Part shown: one piece after another, positions 58,553 to 64,000 of the stretch
How the letters are laid out: each line of letters begins with the position of its first letter
Position numbering within the stretch: the first letter of the stretch is position 1
Assembly: GCA_001600175.1 (NCBI GenBank)
Contig: BCJC01000001.1
Coordinates: 1,444,065 to 1,508,064 of the forward strand
Length of the DNA: 64,000 bases
Direction of reading: 5' to 3'
Source: Erythrobasidium yunnanense
Lineage: Eukaryota; Basidiomycota; Cystobasidiomycetes; Erythrobasidiales; Erythrobasidiaceae
Translations under genes and position numbers: made by a program
Notes under the pieces: generated by a model
Told to the model about the DNA's origin: nothing
The model's input: only the letters and a program-made list of their open reading frames with translations
Database searches by the model: none

Positions 58553-59659
58553 ATATCATCAGATGAGACAGCTCGCGGGACGTCCCACTAGACACAAAGA
58601 TCACGTATCGCCGCGTGCGCTCCTATCAGATGATATCAAATGTCAATCAGTGTTCTGATTCAACGCCAGGTCTTACTGGTGCAAGACTCTCTTGCATCCA
58701 GGTCCTACAATACCTCATTATTTTCACGAGCCTTCCTGTTTGAACGAGCTTCGCAGCTACTGACAGCGTTTTCAGCAACATCCCCTCGGGAGCCTGGCTC
58801 ATGGCCCGGCCAGGACCTGTCAGTAAATACTCGCTCGACTGCCTCTCGATATGTATACATCGAGCTGGCAGTCATGCGAAGAAGTCAACTGCCATCGGTT
58901 AAGCGTACGGAGTAAGGATCGACTGGGACATGATGGCTGGCCTGGCTGGGTGAATTGCTACAAACGTGTGAGGAGCGAGATACTGAACAGACGAGGTACT
59001 GCTTGCATTCTGCACTTCACGGAATAGATTATTAGAATAGACAAGAGGGATGCGATTGAATCCTTGCCTTGAGCTTACAACGACACTTGGACTTTGTTCT
59101 GGTCGTGCAGCACTGAGCAGCTGCTTACATATCAAGCCAGACATCTACATTCCAGCTGCGGCAAAGGCAATTGACCATGAAGGGCGCGCCAGTCAGGCTA
59201 CAGTGCGGCCCATGAGGCACTTCTAGTCAAACTGGCACGCCATTGGCATTTCTGATTCACCGCTCACATCTCTGCTTCCATTCCTAGTGACGAGTCGTGC
59301 GAGAGACGACTGACAGGTTGGGCCGATGGGCCAGCTCCAGGCATTCAGCGAATATTCAAGGGGATCGCTCAAGCTCCAGCAGATCACAAAGGAGCTAGGT
59401 CACATGCCGCTGCCAACTACCGAGGTTGACGCCCGTTGTCGCTCGCACGCCTTCAAAGCCAGCTGGAAGTCGAGTCTCTGCTTGCTTTCTCCCGTAGTGC
59501 CCACGAAAGCAGACTCAGATAACAAACACTACAGCAAAGTAACTGGTCTACATCTGCACCATCGTGCCCCGTTGTCTCTCTCAATCCAATCAGTCCGTCC
59601 AGCAAGGTGCTCCGGCAGTACCCTCTCCAGCCACAGATCCCTCATTGCAAAACCCCTCA
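58553..59659. other. Spacer between paralogs 2 and 3
   Basis: About 1.1 kb without a supported gene. A frame from ATG 59326 runs across the duplicated leader (59464-59562) and shares YSKVTGLH with the matching reading of the first leader, so it may be an old 5' exon. The remainder shows nothing recognisable. Confidence 0.35.
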
Positions 59660-60292
59660 ATGCCAGAACGTACTTCCTCTGGCAGCGGAAACGGCAGCGG
59701 TCACGATCAACGGCCGTCCTTGTCTGAGTCGCCTAGCCAAGTGGACCTGCATGGAAAACGCACTTGTATTGATCAGGGAATGCGCAAAACCTCCGTCACT
59801 CAAGCAATTACACCACAACCCTCCAGACCTAAGCCACCTTCACAGCAACCCTCTATCTCTGGGTTGAATGACGGACCCGGGCCTCGACGCCGCTCCGCAA
59901 CATCAAGAACCTCTTCAGCTTCAGATGCAGCGCAATCTGCTCTAGAAGATCTCCCAGAGCTCGACCCAGATATAGACGCAATACAGTTTCCAGTCAACAA
60001 GTATGCCCTGGCAAAGATAACTCCAGCTCGTGATGGCAAGACTCTGCTGTATCGCATTCAACGATGTCCGCTCCACATCAATGTAGACTATGATACAATC
60101 GTGGCAGCTTGCAAACTTCCTGGCGAATGGAAGTACGCCATGGTAGAGTCATGCGAGGAGCTCGATACCGCGCTGCCATACGGCGTGCAACTGGGCGGCT
60201 ACTTGAGGAAATTGCCGTCCGGCTGGCAGGTAGCGTTCAAAGCTCGCAACAAATCCCAGGTTAATGGAAGAAGTTCTCTCAGAGGAGTTTAA
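59660..60292 (+). CDS. Small paralog-family protein, member 3
   Basis: The open frame encodes 210 residues from ATG 59660 and extends about 32 codons upstream without an ATG, so the true start could be earlier. A Ser/Pro/Gln-rich leader of about 110 residues precedes LEDLPELDPDIDAIQFPVNK. The conserved module follows: YALAKITPARDGKTLLYRIQ, PLHINVDYDTIVAACKL, PGEWKYAM, and GYLRKLPSGWQVAFKARN. This is the most complete family member and the best query for searches. There is no signal peptide or membrane segment, and no known domain that I recognise. Confidence 0.62.
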   Translation: MPERTSSGSGNGSGHDQRPSLSESPSQVDLHGKRTCIDQGMRKTSVTQAITPQPSRPKPPSQQPSISGLNDGPGPRRRSATSRTSSASDAAQSALEDLPELDPDIDAIQFPVNKYALAKITPARDGKTLLYRIQRCPLHINVDYDTIVAACKLPGEWKYAMVESCEELDTALPYGVQLGGYLRKLPSGWQVAFKARNKSQVNGRSSLRGV

Positions 60293-60795
60293 ACTTGTTG
60301 CGACATGTCGCAAATCTGGCTCAGCTCGCGAGATCTGATTAGACGTAGACATTCCGCACTGCCATCTTTGCAGTCAATCGGAAAATATATAAGGCCAAGC
60401 TGAATCTTGTCCCATCCGTTTAACCATGACCGTACGTTGCTAAAAAAAAAGTGCTCAGCAAATCACTCTCGCGAAATGATAAGCTATCCGCCTTCCGGCC
60501 GAATTCAGCAGGCTTATACAGTCGAAGTGGAGGTCCCAGATGTGTCGTGTCAAAATATGGACGGGGACAGGCGCCTCATGAAGTCTTCAAGGCATGCCGC
60601 CTGGTTTCCACCCGCTCATCACCCGCCAGATCGACATGAAAGGCCAGTCCGCATCAGCTGCGAAACAAAGGTCTGCTCCTCTGGCTTTCACTTCACGCTA
60701 ATACGCATCATGGCTTTCTCTTGACTACACAACTATCAGAACCCTGCCTCGCGTCGCATAAACACAAATACTTACCAAACCCCTGCGATAGCAAC
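60293..60795. promoter_or_regulatory. Region upstream of member 4 with a TATA-like box
   Basis: TATATAAG occurs at 60386-60393. About 40 bases on, ATG ACC at 60426 is followed by GTACGT, a perfect donor, and later open sequence (60511-60669) reads as protein. Member 4 may therefore have 5' exons here, but the frames do not join cleanly to the ATG at 60796. Confidence 0.4.
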
Positions 60796-61215
60796 ATGTT
60801 CAAACGCGCCAAAGATCTACCAAGACAGTATCGTGCTATCTACGCTCTCAGCAGAGTCCCTGTCCGTCAGGCAGGCGATACAATACTCTCAAATATCGAC
60901 GAAGCCTTCGCGGATCGCGTGATGCCTACAAGTGGGGCGGCCCAGGTGGTCATCAATGCCAATACGCTCCAACTCCAGGTGAAGCGGGAGGTAGTCCTAG
61001 CTGCCTGCAACATCAAAGACACATACGCCATCGTCACCGACAAAGTAACGAAGCGACCGACCTTGAAGCAGCTGGAGCCTGGGCACATGCGAGTGCGTCA
61101 GTCCTTCCACAAGCAGTACGATGCACCCGGTCAAGCCCATCCTCCCCGCCAGCGTAAGCATCATTTCTTTCACCGAGCGCAGCCTTCGACTAGGACGGGA
61201 GTACGGAGCGTCTGA
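60796..61215 (+). CDS. Small paralog-family protein, member 4
   Basis: A single frame from ATG 60796 encodes 139 residues. The conserved module reads VVINANTLQLQVKREVVLAA followed by CNIKDTYAIVTDKVTKRPTL, which lines up with LHINVDYDTIVAACKL...WKYAM of member 3 and with AACKADWTYAI of member 1. The C-terminus is basic (HPPRQRKHHFFHRAQ). The Ser/Pro-rich leader of the other members is missing unless upstream exons exist. The function is unknown. Confidence 0.55.
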   Translation: MFKRAKDLPRQYRAIYALSRVPVRQAGDTILSNIDEAFADRVMPTSGAAQVVINANTLQLQVKREVVLAACNIKDTYAIVTDKVTKRPTLKQLEPGHMRVRQSFHKQYDAPGQAHPPRQRKHHFFHRAQPSTRTGVRSV

Positions 61216-61520
61216 TACGGGAGTGTAGCACATACTTGGCCAACACACCCAACGCTGGTCGTTGTAGGTGGTGCGCTAGATTCTATATGATGGCTCCCCG
61301 TCTGGTCTGCTCAATCCTGTACTGTCACGGTTAGTATGGCACGGCATGTAGAGCTTTTCATCAGCAGCTCGATTAGGCACTTCTCTGCATTGGATGGGTC
61401 CACGTGTATCGCCTGCCAATACGACTATTTACTACTGACTAACCTGCCTTACTGGATTTTGCCGCTCGTGTTTATCGTCTGGTCAGACAATCCGTTCGTG
61501 AAACAGGTTTTGAACACTCC
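61216..61520. other. Convergent intergenic region
   Basis: It lies between the 3' ends of member 4 (plus) and the channel gene (minus). No gene is seen. Confidence 0.4.
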
Positions 61521-64000
61521 TCAATCTTCTTCCTTCTTGATACTACCCTGTGCCACCTGCTTCTTGACCTCTTCTAACTCTTTCTTGAGCTTCTTCACCT
61601 CGTTAAGAATCTGCGCAGTCGTAGAAGTCTGGATCTACAGCAGGCAAAGACGGTCAATCGGCGTAATCGGCGTAATCGAGCGCAGAGGAACGCCGAGCTT
61701 ACATCGGGAAACTCTTTGACTAGGTCAGCGAAGGGAATCTTGCTGATGACTCCCTCAGAATCATCGTCGACTGATGGATCCTCATCAAAATCCTCGTCCT
61801 GCTCAGCATGCAAGGGTCAGAATTTTCATATAGCAGCGGAGTAATACTGTGCAGCGCACATAGTCTTCCTGCTCGAGCGAAGCATGTATCTTATGTCTGT
61901 TCCTGTGCTCGGCAAATCTGCTCTCGAAGATCGAAATCGCCAGGCTGGAAGGATGAAGGAGGGACACAAAGCTTGTCAGCAAGCGAGCGCAGTCTTGAAG
62001 CAGGATGAAGATAATTACAGGACAGGGAAGAAGAGGATCGTTAGGAGCCATCTATTGATGCGGGCGTATACATCCTTGGATAGACAAAGCTCGAGTGCTG
62101 TCGTGCGTCCAGGTAATTCAGCTTGGCATTTGCCTCTACTGCTTCGACCGACAACTTACGTAGGAGCGGCAGCTCAATGAGGTTGAATGGAGCCACGTAG
62201 ACGAACTGATCTGGTGCTCGGACTGCAGAGATGGTTTCTAGAGATACGAGAGATGGTTAGAGTCCCTTGTGAATAACTAGTGTTAGCATGTATAGCTAGA
62301 GAAGCTCACTCTGCGCGAAGAACGCCATATATTGCGCGATTGCATCATCTGCGACATTGCTATAACTCGTTCCGAAGAGGGCGATGAGGATGTTGAGCAG
62401 GATGACAATAGTCAAGATAGTCCAGGCCTATCAAGGAGGAGCAGGTCAGCGCTCAAGGCATGCTCAATGGGCATCGGAGACAGACGCACGTAGTATAAGA
62501 TCATGCCATATGGATAGCTCAGCCCTTCATCTGCGTAGGTCTCGAAGTCTGGAGAGCCGAGAAGACCTTGTAGAAGCGAGTGTATAATAGTGCTAGTCGC
62601 GTCGCGTGATTCGTCGGCAAAGTCGAGACCTGTAAGAGCTTGAAGGAAACCCATTGATAGAATGGCCAGCAGAGCGAAAAAACTAGATTCCAGGTGGTGG
62701 TTTTCAGCTTGGCAGATAAGCATACAATGAGACCACGTACATGGCGCTCTCCTTCATCATACGGCCAACGACAATCTGCATGCTTCCGAAGAAAGTGAAG
62801 AGATCGAAGACGGCTGGAATGTCGTAAGAGGCCATTTAGATTTTGATTCGCAAGGAGTTGAAGGGACATCGACCTACTTGTGAGCTTGGCCCATACTAGA
62901 GGGGCTGCGCAGGAGAGAACTTTGAACGCTTCGCGTCTGTACATTACTGCCTTGTCTTCGTCGTGCGTTGCGAGATCCGCGATACGTAACCTACGATTCA
63001 TATCACAAGATCAGTAAGAAACATGCGTGGCTTCGCAGAAGGTCACCTACCCGAGTGCGACAAACGCCAGCGTATAGATTGACAAGCTGACAATCGTCCA
63101 GAAGTTGATAGCTGCAAGCGATCTGATCTTTGAGAATCTGACTATCTCTTCTAGTGTATAGCCGGCCACTTGGATGTAGAAGATATAGTCTTCTAGACCG
63201 AATTCTCGGTCCGGAGTCTGGATTGCTAGTGTATAGCACACGAGGAAGAGGATCCATAGCAGGATGCGGAGGACGTTTTGATAGCGCGGGACAGCGAGTC
63301 TGGATGGGTCTGCGAGGACTTTGCATGTAAGCTTAATGCGAGCGGTAAAATGTGGAAAAAGCCGGCTGACCGAGTCCACCCATCTTCTGCCAGATTTTGT
63401 ACACCACATGGCCCTTCTCATCTCGTTCTTGTACGAGCTATTGCTCATAGTCAGTCAATCTTCTTCGTTCATCAGGGTAGAATCTCCCTCACGTGACCTT
63501 TCCAGAGCGCGAAGATAGTCTTCTGCGACTCTGCGCTCGACAAGAAGATTGGCAGATGCAGATCACTTGCAAGCTCGATAGCCGACAGCGGGAGTGAGAC
63601 GTCTCCATCTGATTCGATTCTGCTAAACCGCGTGCTGAGGATTTGATACTGTTCTTCTGCGGGAAACTTGGCGACTACGCGTCTGGCTGCTACTTCACAG
63701 GCTAGCTTGTGGTTCATGTGCTCATCGTAGTCGGATGGATTTCCTGAAACGCGCGGAAAAAGGTGATGTCAGTCTGACCGCGTGTGAAAAAACTGCAGAT
63801 CTTCTGCTGTGAAGCAGTGTCCGGAGTTGCACTCACTATATGCATCCTTTGCAAACAGAGAACTTGCGACGAGCAAGCAGTACGGGACAGCCTGCTTGAA
63901 GTCTCCCCCTGCCAAGTAGAACGCTTTTATGGCTTCTGGAGTAAGGATGCTTCCGTTCGCAGCTGTGATATCTTCATCTTCTACCTGAAGTGGGAGGAGC
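61521..64000 (-). CDS. YVC1: Yvc1/TRP-like cation channel, 5' end outside the window
   Basis: Yvc1-type channels release calcium from the fungal vacuole. The minus-strand gene runs off the right edge. The most N-terminal part visible is LLPLQVEDEDITAANGSILT, then LAGGDFKQAVPYCLL, followed by LPLSAIELASDLHLPIFLSS and FALWKGHV. Membrane segments include RILLWILFLVCYTLAI, INFWTIVSLSIYTLAFVALG and FFALLAILSMGFLQAL. The pore-region segment is LLQGLLGSPDFETYADEG, followed by TILTIVILLNILIALFGTSY. The C-terminal tail ends in a coiled coil (QILNEVKKLKKELEEVKKQV) and the stop is at 61521-61523. At least six introns are present. The number of residues missing upstream cannot be told. Confidence 0.88.

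Overview
The window is nuclear DNA of a fungus, most likely a basidiomycete with a compact genome. Nearly every gene is cut by short GT-AG introns of about 50-60 nt, genes lie a few hundred bases apart on both strands, and the gene set is eukaryotic and fungal (a duplicated-half phosphofructokinase, a Ser/Thr-rich GPI-anchored wall protein, a Yvc1-type channel). Several genes present here are absent from Saccharomyces-like genomes (FAM50/XAP5, CDK11 with the PITSLRE motif, a TANGO6/Rtp1 protein). The basidiomycete placement is inference. I saw no transposon, tRNA, rRNA or virus-like element.

Layout. 0.3-4.3 kb: MND1 (meiotic recombination) followed on the same strand by ORC4 (replication origin recognition). 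4.5-11.4 kb: two long low-complexity proteins of unknown role, converging. 12.3-14.9 kb: phosphopantothenoylcysteine decarboxylase (CoA synthesis), divergent from a novel predicted mitochondrial membrane protein. 15.1-18.2 kb: CDK11 and the first copy of an uncharacterised two-member family. 19.5-22.7 kb: two unknown proteins. 23.0-27.9 kb: TANGO6/Rtp1 and FAM50. 28.0-31.8 kb: mitochondrial ribosomal protein uS13m, a triple CCCH zinc-finger protein and RNA polymerase I subunit A43, all on the plus strand. 31.9-45.1 kb: a coiled-coil protein, then neurofibromin (RasGAP), the largest gene. 45.7-49.2 kb: the second copy of the uncharacterised family, a small fast-evolving gene, and an F-box/LRR gene. 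49.4-56.7 kb: phosphofructokinase, a GPI-anchored Ser-rich protein with an 8-nt microexon, and a DUF1624-like membrane protein. 56.7-61.2 kb: a loose, gene-poor stretch with small, unfamiliar, partly duplicated genes. 61.5-64 kb: the 3' part of a Yvc1/TRP-like channel gene that runs off the window.

Most of the window is housekeeping sequence. The novel part is a set of short secondary-metabolism-free, domain-free paralogs: one at 46.8-47.5 kb and three at 57.8-61.2 kb share a C-terminal module with an 'AAC(K/N)...W.YA' core. They look like a rapidly diverging lineage-specific family with tandem duplication. A second lineage-specific pair (17.1 and 45.7 kb) shares a separate conserved domain of about 200 residues. 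The window does not show the function of either family.

Exon boundaries were worked out by hand from splice sites, phase and protein continuity. They agree in phase for nearly all genes; exceptions are stated in the entries.
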